Source: JAVXTH01 sp036641395 (lineage in GTDB: Bacteria > Bacillota_I > Bacilli_A > Erysipelotrichales > Erysipelotrichaceae). From it: a stretch of 64,000 nt of DNA. The notes beneath the pieces were generated by a model. It was given only the letters and a program-made list of their open reading frames with translations, ran no database searches and was not told the DNA's origin. Location of the stretch: positions 1 through 64,000 of the forward strand of contig JAVWEY010000002.1 in the NCBI GenBank assembly GCA_036641395.1, read 5' to 3'. Of the stretch, positions 1 through 8,153 are shown piece by piece. How positions within the stretch are numbered: the stretch's first letter is position 1; each line of letters opens with the position of its first letter. A program made the position numbers and the translations under genes.

Positions 1-239
<239 letters not shown>

Positions 240-295
240 AAAAGAAAGACATGTAGTAATTCTGTTATTTAGTTTTGAAGGAAACGAAAACCTTC

Positions 296-412
<117 letters not shown>

Positions 413-415
413 ATC

Positions 416-441
416 GACTCACTTTATTGTGAGTCTTTTTT
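416..441 (+). terminator. rRNA operon terminator
   Basis: A perfect 7-bp stem, GACTCAC (416-422) with GTGAGTC (429-435), has a 6-base loop and is followed by a T run. It sits directly after the 5S gene. Confidence 0.9.
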
Positions 442-559
442 ATTTATAAAAGGAAATAGGTTACCTCTTCTTTAATTAATAAGTTACTGATATCAAAATG
501 AATTTAAAGGTTGATAATGGACAATATCATACGGTAATGTTATACTAAACCACGTGTTT

Positions 560-606
560 ACTTTATAAAGTATAAACTTGACACATTTGTTACAATTAAA
601 TAGTAC
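560..606 (+). promoter_or_regulatory. Possible promoter and palindrome before the metal-exporter gene
   Basis: A 12-bp perfect palindrome, ACTTTATAAAGT (560-571), lies just before TTGACA (578-583). A 17-base spacer then leads to a weak -10 candidate, TAGTAC (601-606). The palindrome could be a regulator site for the exporter at 651. The poor -10 keeps this tentative. Confidence 0.35.
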
Positions 607-650
607 GTATAAATTATATAAATGTTCCCATAATGAAAAGGAGGTGTATT

Positions 651-1481
651 ATGTTTGAAATATTAAAAGAAGTAACAATTGATTCAATAAAAATTGTTCC
701 TTTATTATTTATTACTTACTTAATAATCGAATATTATGAACATAATCAAAGTGAAACTAATCGTGTAAAACTAATCTCCTGGAGAAAGTTTGGCCCAATC
801 TTTGGTGCTTTAATTGGTTGCATTCCTCAATGTGGTTTTTCGATTGTTGCGGCATCTCTATACGCACGTAAAACAATTAGCGCAGGAACTTTATTGGCAG
901 TATTTATATCAACGAGTGATGAAGCATTTCCAATTTTATTATCAAATCCTAGCCAAATTAATACGATTGTGAAAGTAATTGGGCTTAAAATATTAATTGG
1001 AGTAGTTGTTGGTTATTTGGTAGATTTAGTTTTTCATGAAGCGAGTGATAACATGATTGAATCCAGTCTGGAACCATGTGGTTGTAATCAAGGAAATGTT
1101 GGTCATATAAAATCAGCGCTCTTTCATACATTACGAATCTTTTGTTTTATTTTTCTAGTGAATTTAGGTATATCTATTTTAGTTGAATCAATTGGTATTA
1201 ATCAATTAAAGAATATATTATTAAATGGAAGTATTCTTCAACCATTTGCTTCCGCTTTCATTGGCTTGATTCCTAACTGCGTTGCATCGGTTATGATTGC
1301 CCAATTATACTTAATTGATGCGATTCCTTTTGCGGTCCTTGTATCTGGCTTAATATCTAGTGCTGGAATGGGGCTATTAATGTTATTTAAAATGAATAAA
1401 AATCGATATGAAAACATCGCAATATTGATTATTTTATATCTAGTTGCAGGTATTTCTGGAGTTATATTGTTAAGTTTCTAA
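651..1481 (+). CDS. Putative heavy-metal exporter, ArsP_2-like membrane protein
   Basis: 276-residue polytopic membrane protein resembling the ArsP_2 family, annotated as putative 10-TM metal or arsenic exporters. Two similar halves carry the family's signature stretches: GALIGCIPQCGFS followed by STSDEAFPILL in the first half, and FIGLIPNCVASV in the second. A Cys-Gly-Cys pair (EPCGCNQ) lies in the central hydrophilic linker, where metal could be bound. The ATG at 651 has AAAAGGAGGTG at good distance; an ATG at 633 lies upstream of that RBS and was not chosen. The transported ion cannot be told from sequence. It stands alone between the rRNA operon and a lipoprotein gene. Confidence 0.7.
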   Translation: MFEILKEVTIDSIKIVPLLFITYLIIEYYEHNQSETNRVKLISWRKFGPIFGALIGCIPQCGFSIVAASLYARKTISAGTLLAVFISTSDEAFPILLSNPSQINTIVKVIGLKILIGVVVGYLVDLVFHEASDNMIESSLEPCGCNQGNVGHIKSALFHTLRIFCFIFLVNLGISILVESIGINQLKNILLNGSILQPFASAFIGLIPNCVASVMIAQLYLIDAIPFAVLVSGLISSAGMGLLMLFKMNKNRYENIAILIILYLVAGISGVILLSF

Positions 1482-1497
1482 AAATTAATTTAGATGT

Positions 1498-1526
1498 TTC
1501 ACAGATTACTATTTTTCATGTATAAT
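1498..1526 (+). promoter_or_regulatory. Promoter for the S41-like lipoprotein
   Basis: TTCACA (1498-1503), a 17-base spacer and TATAAT (1521-1526), followed by a strong RBS (AAGGAGGATATTC) before the ATG at 1575. Confidence 0.5.
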
Positions 1527-1574
1527 GTAGTTGTTCATTGAACGATATAATTTTAACTAATAAGGAGGATATTC

Positions 1575-2783
1575 ATGAAGAAATTTATGACAATACTATG
1601 CGTATGCTTGTTATCTTTAACACTTAGTGGTTGTGGTAGTAGTGAATTAAAACCTCAAGAGATGTTAGAAGATTATGATTCTATGTGGGCCACAATTGAG
1701 AACAATTATGCTCAAATGGGAATGGCAAAGCGTTTAACAGGAAAAGATTTTATAAGTGTTAAGAATAATTATCGAAGTAAGATAAATGATAATACAACAC
1801 CAATGCAATTTGATGCAATTGTAAATGATTGTTTAAAGGAATTTAACGGAATTGGTCGAATGAAGAAATTGGATGAACGTACCTATACACAAACGGTACG
1901 TAAATTAAGTGATAATGCTTTTTCTTCTGCTCATAATCAATATTTAAATAATTTAGTTAATATACGTAAATCAAAGGATTATTATAATTATCCTTATGAT
2001 GGTAATGAACCAAAAGAAATTAAAAAGAATCTTACAACATCGGTTGTTTTAGAAAATCATATTGCCTATGTTTCCATGAAGTCGATGAATAGCGAATTCA
2101 TGGAGAAAGATGGTGAAAAGCTAAAAAAATTCTTAAAAAAAGTGGATAACTTTGATGCATGTATCATTGATTTAAGAGGAATGAGTGGTGGCGTAGATAC
2201 ATATTGGCGTCAGTACATCGTACCGATGAACATTAAAAAAAATATGCAATATACGACTTATGAATTATTTAAAGGTGATGAATCTTATTCTTATTTAAGT
2301 AGTGAATATAAAGTAAAAGATATTTCTTCTTTACCACCACTTGCAAGTGTTAATTCAAGTGATATGGAGGGAATGACTCGTTTTATTAAACAAAAACATC
2401 TTGTTCCTACTGAGAATAATAAGACTATTTTTAAAGGAAAGTTTTATTTGTTAGTTGATAATCAAACAAGTGGAGCAGCCGAAAAGTTTGCTTTGTTTTC
2501 TAAACAGAGTAAGTTTGCGCAATTAATTGGACAGAATACATTTGGTGATAGTTTTGCAATTGATCCTTTACTTGTATTGTTGCCTAATTCAGGAATGGTC
2601 ATTCAATTTAATGCAACCAATGCTTTGAATCCAGACGGTTCAAGTAATGAAATGGGCGGTACGCTACCTGATATTCGAGTAAATAAAGATGAAGATATTT
2701 ATCAAAGAGCACTCGATGAGATTAAAAAAGGGATTGTAATAGAACCAGTTGTTGAACCAGATGTAACAGGTATTCAAGAATAA
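1575..2783 (+). CDS. S41-like peptidase lipoprotein
   Basis: 402-residue exported lipoprotein. A short hydrophobic signal ends in the lipobox LSGC, so it is probably anchored outside the membrane. Residues ~180-370 resemble the tail-specific protease (S41) fold: a core near DNFDACIIDLRGMSGG, then DNQTSGAAEKFA with the likely nucleophile Ser299. Tail-specific proteases usually have TFGKG with a catalytic Lys about 25 residues later; here it is TFGDS, so that Lys is missing. It may use other residues, as other S41 branches do, or be inactive. No PDZ domain is evident. Own promoter upstream and terminator downstream. Confidence 0.7.
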   Translation: MKKFMTILCVCLLSLTLSGCGSSELKPQEMLEDYDSMWATIENNYAQMGMAKRLTGKDFISVKNNYRSKINDNTTPMQFDAIVNDCLKEFNGIGRMKKLDERTYTQTVRKLSDNAFSSAHNQYLNNLVNIRKSKDYYNYPYDGNEPKEIKKNLTTSVVLENHIAYVSMKSMNSEFMEKDGEKLKKFLKKVDNFDACIIDLRGMSGGVDTYWRQYIVPMNIKKNMQYTTYELFKGDESYSYLSSEYKVKDISSLPPLASVNSSDMEGMTRFIKQKHLVPTENNKTIFKGKFYLLVDNQTSGAAEKFALFSKQSKFAQLIGQNTFGDSFAIDPLLVLLPNSGMVIQFNATNALNPDGSSNEMGGTLPDIRVNKDEDIYQRALDEIKKGIVIEPVVEPDVTGIQE

Positions 2784-2808
2784 TATGGCATTTATGTCAT
2801 ATTTTTTT
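2783..2808 (+). terminator. Terminator after the S41-like gene
   Basis: ATATGGCAT (2783-2791) pairs with ATGTCATAT (2794-2802), including one G-U pair, followed by a T run. The tight loop makes it moderately convincing. Confidence 0.55.
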
Positions 2809-2826
2809 AATGAAAGGAGATAACGT

Positions 2827-3372
2827 ATGTGTGGAAGATATTATTTTGATTTTAAAGAAGCTTATCTTCAACTGAGTAAAATGGATATTGATTGTTCAAA
2901 TATGAGTATTAATATTTCAAAAGCAGAAATATTTCCAAGTCAAAATGTACTTGTATTAGTCGAAGAGAATCATAAGATTATTCCAGTTATTAAAAAATGG
3001 GGTATTAAGGGCTATCAAGGTAATTTGTTAATTAATGCGTGAAATGAAACGATAAAAGAAAAACCAACTTTTTCTAAATTATTAGATCAACGTTGTATCA
3101 TTATCGCAAGTGGTTTTTATGAATGGAAAAAACAAGGAATAAAGAAAGCTAAAATATACATTCAAAAAGAAAATGCGTCGATTTTATATATGGCGGGTAT
3201 TTATAATGAAAATAATGAATTTGTGATTATTACAGTTCAAAGTGAGGGTGATATGGCGAAAATTCATCATCGAAGTCCGTTATTATTAGATGAAATAGCG
3301 ATGAAACATTATTTATTTAAAGAATTGTATACGATTGATGAAAGTAAACTATTATTTGCGTTGATGCCATAG
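2827..3372 (+). pseudogene. SRAP (YedK/HMCES-like) gene with one in-frame TGA
   Basis: Read through a single TGA at 3040-3042, this is a continuous SRAP protein of about 180 residues, the family that crosslinks to abasic sites in single-stranded DNA. The N-terminal part begins MCGRYY, with the essential Cys2. After the stop the same frame continues NETIKEKPTF, SGFYEWKK and IHHRSPLLL, which hold the expected Glu and His. The stop falls exactly where the family has Arg in its NAR-x-ET motif; a CGA to TGA change would explain it. TGA ends other genes here, so recoding to Trp is unlikely. RBS (GAAAGGAG) and start are normal. It could be a recent nonsense mutation, a sequencing error, or readthrough. 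Confidence 0.8.
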
Positions 3373-3418
3373 TATAATATAGTAATAATCATTAAAGATA
3401 AGATGAAAGAGGATGAAG

Positions 3419-3913
3419 ATGAGTAAAATTGTAAATGAGCCAAAGATTAAAAATCCAATTGTACAAGCAGTACGAGGTCAATTAGAACAACGAGCAGCCT
3501 GGTTATATTTACTTTGTGATGAAGGCGAAAAGAGTGGCTTGGATCCAGTTGAATTTGGTTCAAAAGCGATAAAACGTTGTGGCCTTGGACAAGGTAAGTT
3601 ATTAGTAAAACAAGGTAATACTTGTAGTTTGACGGGTTTACGTAAAACTTTATTCACAAAACCAGCGCAATGGATGTTTGAAATGAAGATTCAAAATTGT
3701 AGTGATGATCAATTGGAAATTCATTTTCATTATTGCCCACTTGTAAAAGCATGGCAAAAAGCCGGGTGTAGTGATGAAAAAATAGCAGAGTTATGTGATA
3801 TCGCAATGTGTGGGGATCGTGGAATTGGTGAAGCTTATGGTTGTGCTTTGGATTTAAAGAAAACAATTGCTAATGGAGATGATATTTGTCATCTTCGTTA
3901 TTATCGTAAGTAG
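3419..3913 (+). CDS. ATC hydrolase family protein
   Basis: 164-residue soluble protein resembling the L-2-amino-thiazoline-4-carboxylic acid hydrolase family (PF14196). The match rests on HFHYCPLVKAWQKAGCSDE and LCDIAMCGDRGIGEAYG, typical of the C-terminal half. Several Cys residues (HYCP, AGC, LCD, AMC) are spaced as in that family. Most members in gut Firmicutes are uncharacterised, so the substrate is unknown. The ATG at 3419 is preferred because AAAGAGG lies 6 bases upstream; the ATG at 3413 abuts the RBS. The M20 peptidase begins 8 bases after its stop, so the two are probably cotranscribed. Confidence 0.7.
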   Translation: MSKIVNEPKIKNPIVQAVRGQLEQRAAWLYLLCDEGEKSGLDPVEFGSKAIKRCGLGQGKLLVKQGNTCSLTGLRKTLFTKPAQWMFEMKIQNCSDDQLEIHFHYCPLVKAWQKAGCSDEKIAELCDIAMCGDRGIGEAYGCALDLKKTIANGDDICHLRYYRK

Positions 3914-3921
3914 GAAATGCT

Positions 3922-5346
3922 ATGAAATATATATTTATTCTATTCGGTTTATTATGTTTATTACTTCTATTTTTAGGAGTGAGAACGCTTTTTGTTTCCC
4001 ATAAAATAAAACTATTGCCACGTACTTCTTTATTTAATCAAACTACATTGGATGATTATGGTACAAAACTAGGGAAAATGGTTCAATGTAAAACGATATC
4101 ATACAAAGATCACTTTGATGATAGCGAATTTATGAAATTAAGGAAGACAATGAAAGACTTATTTCCACTAGTTCATCAACAAGCAGAAATTAAACAATTT
4201 AGTGATGATTGCTGGTTATATAAAATTAAAGGAAAAGATGATAATCATAAGGTTATGGTGATGTCTCATCATGATGTAGTTGAAGCTAAAGGAAATTGGC
4301 ATCACGATCCTTTTGGTGGTGACATTGTTGATGGTAATGTTTGGGGTAGAGGTAGTGTCGATACAAAAACCGCATTATTTGCCCAGTTTCAGGCAATCGA
4401 AGAAATCTTAAGTAGAAATGAATTACCTGCGTGTACAACTTATATTGCATCTTCTCATAATGAAGAAATTGGTGGAGATGGTATCCCTTGTATGAAAGAA
4501 TATTTAAAGGAAAATAAGATTCAATTAGATTATGTACTAGATGAGGGTGGTGCTATCATTGAAGCACCACTACCAGGTTTAACTTGTAAGTGCGCAATGA
4601 TGGCAGTTCATGAAAAAGGTCGCTATACGCTATCTTGTGAAGCTCTTGATGGAATGGGTCATCGTGCTTTTGTGGAGAAGAAGCAAGCACCAATTAATCG
4701 GATTGCGGCTTTTATTAATGAAATTAGTATTCACCCACCTTTTATTGTTCGTATTCATCCACAAATAAAAGCGATGTTTCAAGAACTATGTCCTTATATG
4801 AACTTTAAAATGAGATTTGTTTTTTCAAATCTTTGGTTATTTTCTCCTATTATAAAAAAGATTATGCCTAAATTAAATGCGCAAGCAGCTGGCATGGTAT
4901 CGACTACTTGTAGTTTTCAAGATATCGAGAGTGGAACGAAGGATGGTTTTCCTTATAGTAAAGTTTCAATGTTTCTTCGCAGTATTGAACTAAATGATTT
5001 TAAAGAAGAAATTAATCGACTTGAGGAGATTGCGAAAAAATATAACATCGAACTTACTGCAATTAGTGAAAATGAGTTCTATCCTCCTGCTAATTTATCA
5101 TCTCCTTATTTTGAGAAGATAAGACAGAGTATTACTCATATCTTCCCTGATATTGCCAGTGCTCCTTATATTTTACCAGCTGGAACTGATGCTCGTCATT
5201 TATGTGACATCTGTGATTGTGTGATTCGCTTTGCACCAATTGACATAACACCAGCACAATTTTCAAGTGTTCATGGGGAAAACGAAAACATTTCACTTCA
5301 AACGATTGGGGAAGCAGTTGCTTTCTACCAAGATTTATTAAGATAA
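3922..5346 (+). CDS. M20 family metallopeptidase, membrane-anchored
   Basis: 474-residue di-zinc peptidase of the carboxypeptidase S/PepV type. An N-terminal hydrophobic segment (residues ~3-25) probably anchors it. Metal-site motifs appear in order: SHHDVV (His), GRGSVDTKTA (bridging Asp), SHNEEIGGDG (Glu-Glu), VLDEGG and near the end SSVHGENENI (His). A lid or dimerisation domain occupies the middle (~residues 230-370). It probably removes residues from small peptides. It closely follows the ATC-hydrolase-like gene and ends in a terminator. Confidence 0.88.
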   Translation: MKYIFILFGLLCLLLLFLGVRTLFVSHKIKLLPRTSLFNQTTLDDYGTKLGKMVQCKTISYKDHFDDSEFMKLRKTMKDLFPLVHQQAEIKQFSDDCWLYKIKGKDDNHKVMVMSHHDVVEAKGNWHHDPFGGDIVDGNVWGRGSVDTKTALFAQFQAIEEILSRNELPACTTYIASSHNEEIGGDGIPCMKEYLKENKIQLDYVLDEGGAIIEAPLPGLTCKCAMMAVHEKGRYTLSCEALDGMGHRAFVEKKQAPINRIAAFINEISIHPPFIVRIHPQIKAMFQELCPYMNFKMRFVFSNLWLFSPIIKKIMPKLNAQAAGMVSTTCSFQDIESGTKDGFPYSKVSMFLRSIELNDFKEEINRLEEIAKKYNIELTAISENEFYPPANLSSPYFEKIRQSITHIFPDIASAPYILPAGTDARHLCDICDCVIRFAPIDITPAQFSSVHGENENISLQTIGEAVAFYQDLLR

Positions 5347-5367
5347 GAATTTCTTATCTTTTTTTTA
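5341..5367 (+). terminator. Terminator after M20 peptidase
   Basis: AGATAAGAA and TTCTTATCT form an inverted repeat overlapping the stop codon, followed by eight T residues. Confidence 0.6.
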
Positions 5368-5407
5368 TAATTGTGATAAAATAGAAACGTTAAAATAGGA
5401 GATCCTT

Positions 5408-6118
5408 ATGAAATTAAAATTAGAACATGTTAAGAAGTCATTTGATGAAAAAGTTGTTTTAAAGGATATTAATTTCACATTTGAAAAAGGAAAAATTTAT
5501 GGTTTACTTGGTCGTAATGGTGCAGGTAAAACAACTTTATTTAATTGTATTAATAAAGAAATTAAATATGATGAAGGTAAGATTGAGATTATTAAGAATA
5601 ATGAAACGAGTAAGATTAATGAGGATGATGTAGGTTTTTTATATTCGACGCCAATCTTACCGGAGTTTTTAACTGGTTATGAATTTATAAAGTTTTATAT
5701 GGAAATTAATGAAATGCGAATTGATAAGCGTAAGCGTATTGATGATTATTTTGATTTGATGCAAATTGAGGAAGAAGATCGTAATCGTTTAATTAAAGAG
5801 TATTCTCATGGAATGAAAAACAAGATGCAAATGTTATGTTTCTTTATATCACAACCAGAGATTATTTTACTGGATGAACCTCTAACATCCTTTGATGTTA
5901 TCGTTGCTCTTGAAATGAAGAACTTATTAAAAGCGATGAAACAAGATCATATTATTGTATTCTCAACCCACATTCTTCAATTAGCGAAGGATCTATGTGA
6001 TGATATCGTGATTCTACATAATGGGGAATTGGAAGAACTTGATATGAGTGCTTTAAATAGTGATGAATTTGAAAGTAAGATTGTTGAAATATTAAAAGAT
6101 GAGAACCACCATGACTAA
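5408..6118 (+). CDS. ABC transporter ATP-binding protein
   Basis: 236-residue ABC ATPase. Walker A is GRNGAGKTT, the signature region is a divergent YSHGMKNKMQ (usually LSGG-like), Walker B is IILLDEP and the switch His is in STHILQLA. It overlaps by 8 bases the start of a large membrane protein, its likely permease, so the two should form an exporter. The divergent signature is common in small two-gene export systems of Firmicutes. Substrate unknown. Confidence 0.88.
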   Translation: MKLKLEHVKKSFDEKVVLKDINFTFEKGKIYGLLGRNGAGKTTLFNCINKEIKYDEGKIEIIKNNETSKINEDDVGFLYSTPILPEFLTGYEFIKFYMEINEMRIDKRKRIDDYFDLMQIEEEDRNRLIKEYSHGMKNKMQMLCFFISQPEIILLDEPLTSFDVIVALEMKNLLKAMKQDHIIVFSTHILQLAKDLCDDIVILHNGELEELDMSALNSDEFESKIVEILKDENHHD

Positions 6119-7718
6119 GATTATCTTCACTTTATGGAAAATCGACTTTTCACAAAATGTAAATCGGTGGATATTTTATATTCGTAAAATACCTTTTATT
6201 GGGAAATTGTTATCTAGTAAAGCGTATGGAACAATTAAAACTAAAAGATTCTTTTCAATTGTTGCTTTTATTGTTTCATTATTATTTTCATTCCTTAAAA
6301 AAATAGTATTTGTGGCATTATTATGTGTACCGGCTTTTATGATTTACCCTCATCAATCTTTAATCGAACATCGAAATCTTTTTCTACATATGTTTATTGT
6401 GTTTTCTTTATTGATGGGAAGTATGCTTTGTTATAATGCGAATATAGGAAATAAAAAAGCATATCTAGCAATTCAGTTATTTAAAGTAAAGGCTCGTACA
6501 TATGAACTAGCAAATCAAGTGATGGTTTATACGGAGAAGGTAGTATTCTTATTCCTTCCTTATTTAGTAATGGGCTATTTCTTTCGAGTGGATCATCCGA
6601 TGTTTTTTGCTTTTCGGTTATGTTTTTATTTTCTAACGGCACATCTTATTCGTGAATGTATTGATATGTGGCTTTTTAAACACTATCCAAATCATCGAAT
6701 GAAGTTGGTTCCTCAGGTTATACTTATTTTGTTCTTTTTAGGAGTAGCTGCACTACCTTTTGGATTACAACAAAGTTATGATAGTTATGCTCTTTTAATG
6801 AATCCAATTACGTTGATGTTATTCCTTGTTGGCTTTATATTTGCCTTAGTTGCACAACGAAATTTCACATTATATACAGAGATATTTAAAGAAGGATTTA
6901 TTAAGAATCAAGCAAGTTATGATTATGAAAGTTTAATGAGTGCATCACGATTTGCTGATGTTAAGTTAAAAGATCATATGGATACAACCTTATCTTCTAG
7001 AATAACAAAACTTAAAGGATATGAATATATAAATAAAATCTTTTTTATTCGTCATAAAACAATGTTACAACGTCCTATTAAAATTAGATTACTATGTACC
7101 CTAATTGTTTTAACCGCAATTTTTATCGCATTGTATTTTCTACCAGAATATAAAATTCACTGGAATGATGCGTTATTAGCTTTTATTCCATTAAGTGTAT
7201 ATTTAATGTATGCGATTAATGTATCTTCAAGAATGGTAAAAGCAATGTTTTATAATTGTGATAAAGCCCTCCTTCATTATTCTTTCTATCGTAAGAAAGA
7301 GGTATTACTAAAGAACTTTATCGTTCGTTTGAAAGTTCTTTGTGCTTATAATTTATTAGTAGCTTTATTTATCATCTTTGGTTTGTATATGATTCAAAGC
7401 GTTTTAAGGATTGACTACAACGTAACTTATTTCCTAGCTTTAGCATCTGTTATCTTATTACAATCTATCTTTTTCAGTGTTCATCATTTATGCATGTACT
7501 ATATCTTTCAACCATTTACAGAAAGCTTAGGATTAAAGAATCCTTTCTACAAGTTCATTAATGGCTTTATCTATATGTTATGCTTTGCATGTCTGTATCT
7601 TGAAGGGATGGGGATTATGTTTGCTTTGGTTGTTTTGATATCAACAATCCTATATATTATCATCGCCTTATATTGCGTTTACCATTTCTCACCTAAGACT
7701 TTTAGGATAAAAACCTAA
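6111..7718 (+). CDS. ABC transporter permease, large
   Basis: 535-residue membrane protein with roughly 10-12 hydrophobic segments, spread from about residue 45 to the C-terminus. There is no recognisable enzymatic domain. Position and overlap with the ATPase gene suggest it is the membrane partner. The ATG at 6111 gives an 8-base overlap; an ATG at 6099 is possible but has no better RBS. The stop codon lies inside the terminator hairpin. What it exports cannot be inferred. Confidence 0.75.
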   Translation: MTKIIFTLWKIDFSQNVNRWIFYIRKIPFIGKLLSSKAYGTIKTKRFFSIVAFIVSLLFSFLKKIVFVALLCVPAFMIYPHQSLIEHRNLFLHMFIVFSLLMGSMLCYNANIGNKKAYLAIQLFKVKARTYELANQVMVYTEKVVFLFLPYLVMGYFFRVDHPMFFAFRLCFYFLTAHLIRECIDMWLFKHYPNHRMKLVPQVILILFFLGVAALPFGLQQSYDSYALLMNPITLMLFLVGFIFALVAQRNFTLYTEIFKEGFIKNQASYDYESLMSASRFADVKLKDHMDTTLSSRITKLKGYEYINKIFFIRHKTMLQRPIKIRLLCTLIVLTAIFIALYFLPEYKIHWNDALLAFIPLSVYLMYAINVSSRMVKAMFYNCDKALLHYSFYRKKEVLLKNFIVRLKVLCAYNLLVALFIIFGLYMIQSVLRIDYNVTYFLALASVILLQSIFFSVHHLCMYYIFQPFTESLGLKNPFYKFINGFIYMLCFACLYLEGMGIMFALVVLISTILYIIIALYCVYHFSPKTFRIKT

Positions 7719-7730
7719 AGTCTTTTTTTA
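7695..7730 (+). terminator. Terminator after ABC permease
   Basis: AAGACTTTTAGG (7695-7706) pairs with CCTAAAGTCTT (7714-7724) with one bulged T, followed by a T run. It separates the exporter operon from the groES promoter. Confidence 0.85.
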
Positions 7731-7764
7731 TAAAAAATCATATAAAATATTTTTTTAATTATTT

Positions 7765-7791
7765 TTAGCAGACTACTTGTCAAAGTGCTAA
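7765..7791 (+). promoter_or_regulatory. CIRCE operator, upstream copy (groESL)
   Basis: TTAGCAGAC-N9-AAGTGCTAA, a degenerate match to the HrcA operator TTAGCACTC-N9-GAGTGCTAA. Spacing is exact, the outer TTAGCA and TGCTAA are kept, and the inner triplets differ. It covers the -35 box. Confidence 0.75.
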
Positions 7792-7804
7792 ATTTGAGTA
7801 TAAT
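7777..7804 (+). promoter_or_regulatory. groESL promoter
   Basis: TTGTCA (7777-7782), 16-base spacer, TATAAT (7799-7804). A vegetative-type promoter set between two CIRCE operators. Confidence 0.85.
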
Positions 7805-7812
7805 ATACCTTG

Positions 7813-7839
7813 TTAGCAGTTAGCACACAAGAGTGCTAG
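7813..7839 (+). promoter_or_regulatory. CIRCE operator, downstream copy (groESL)
   Basis: TTAGCAGTT-N9-GAGTGCTAG. The right half is nearly perfect and the left half is degenerate. It begins 8 bases after the -10 box, where bound HrcA would block transcription start. Confidence 0.9.
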
Positions 7840-7859
7840 TCTAAAGGAGGAAATGAAAT

Positions 7860-8141
7860 ATGTTAAAACCATTACATGACAATGTCATTTTAAAGAAAGA
7901 AGAGGTTGAGAAAAAGACCGCGAGTGGAATTATCTTAACCGATGTAACGGACAAACAACCGGCTGTGGCAAAGGTAGTTGCGATTGGCAGTGGAAAGGTT
8001 GTAGATGGAAAAGTCCAAGAGATTAGCGTTAAAGTAAACGATATGGTCGTTTATAAAGAGTATTCAGGAACGAAAGTCGAGTTTAATTCAGAAGAGTATT
8101 TAATTGTATCGCAGGATGATATCCTTGCGATTGTAGAATAG
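7860..8141 (+). CDS. groS: GroES co-chaperonin
   Basis: 93-residue Hsp10 that caps the GroEL ring. It begins LKPLHDNVILKKEEVEKKTASG, the usual GroES start, and ends with the conserved ILAIVE. The mobile loop that contacts GroEL is around residues 18-30. The RBS AAAGGAGG lies just upstream. groEL follows after 12 bases. Two CIRCE sites upstream imply HrcA control. Confidence 0.98.
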   Translation: MLKPLHDNVILKKEEVEKKTASGIILTDVTDKQPAVAKVVAIGSGKVVDGKVQEISVKVNDMVVYKEYSGTKVEFNSEEYLIVSQDDILAIVE

Positions 8142-8153
8142 GAGGATATTTTT

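Noticed and set aside
2827..3372. TGA as a Trp codon (Mollicutes code)
   Set aside because: Many genes here end in TGA, for example rdgB, trmL, cysK and rlmN, and Trp is UGG throughout; the position is also a conserved Arg, not Trp.
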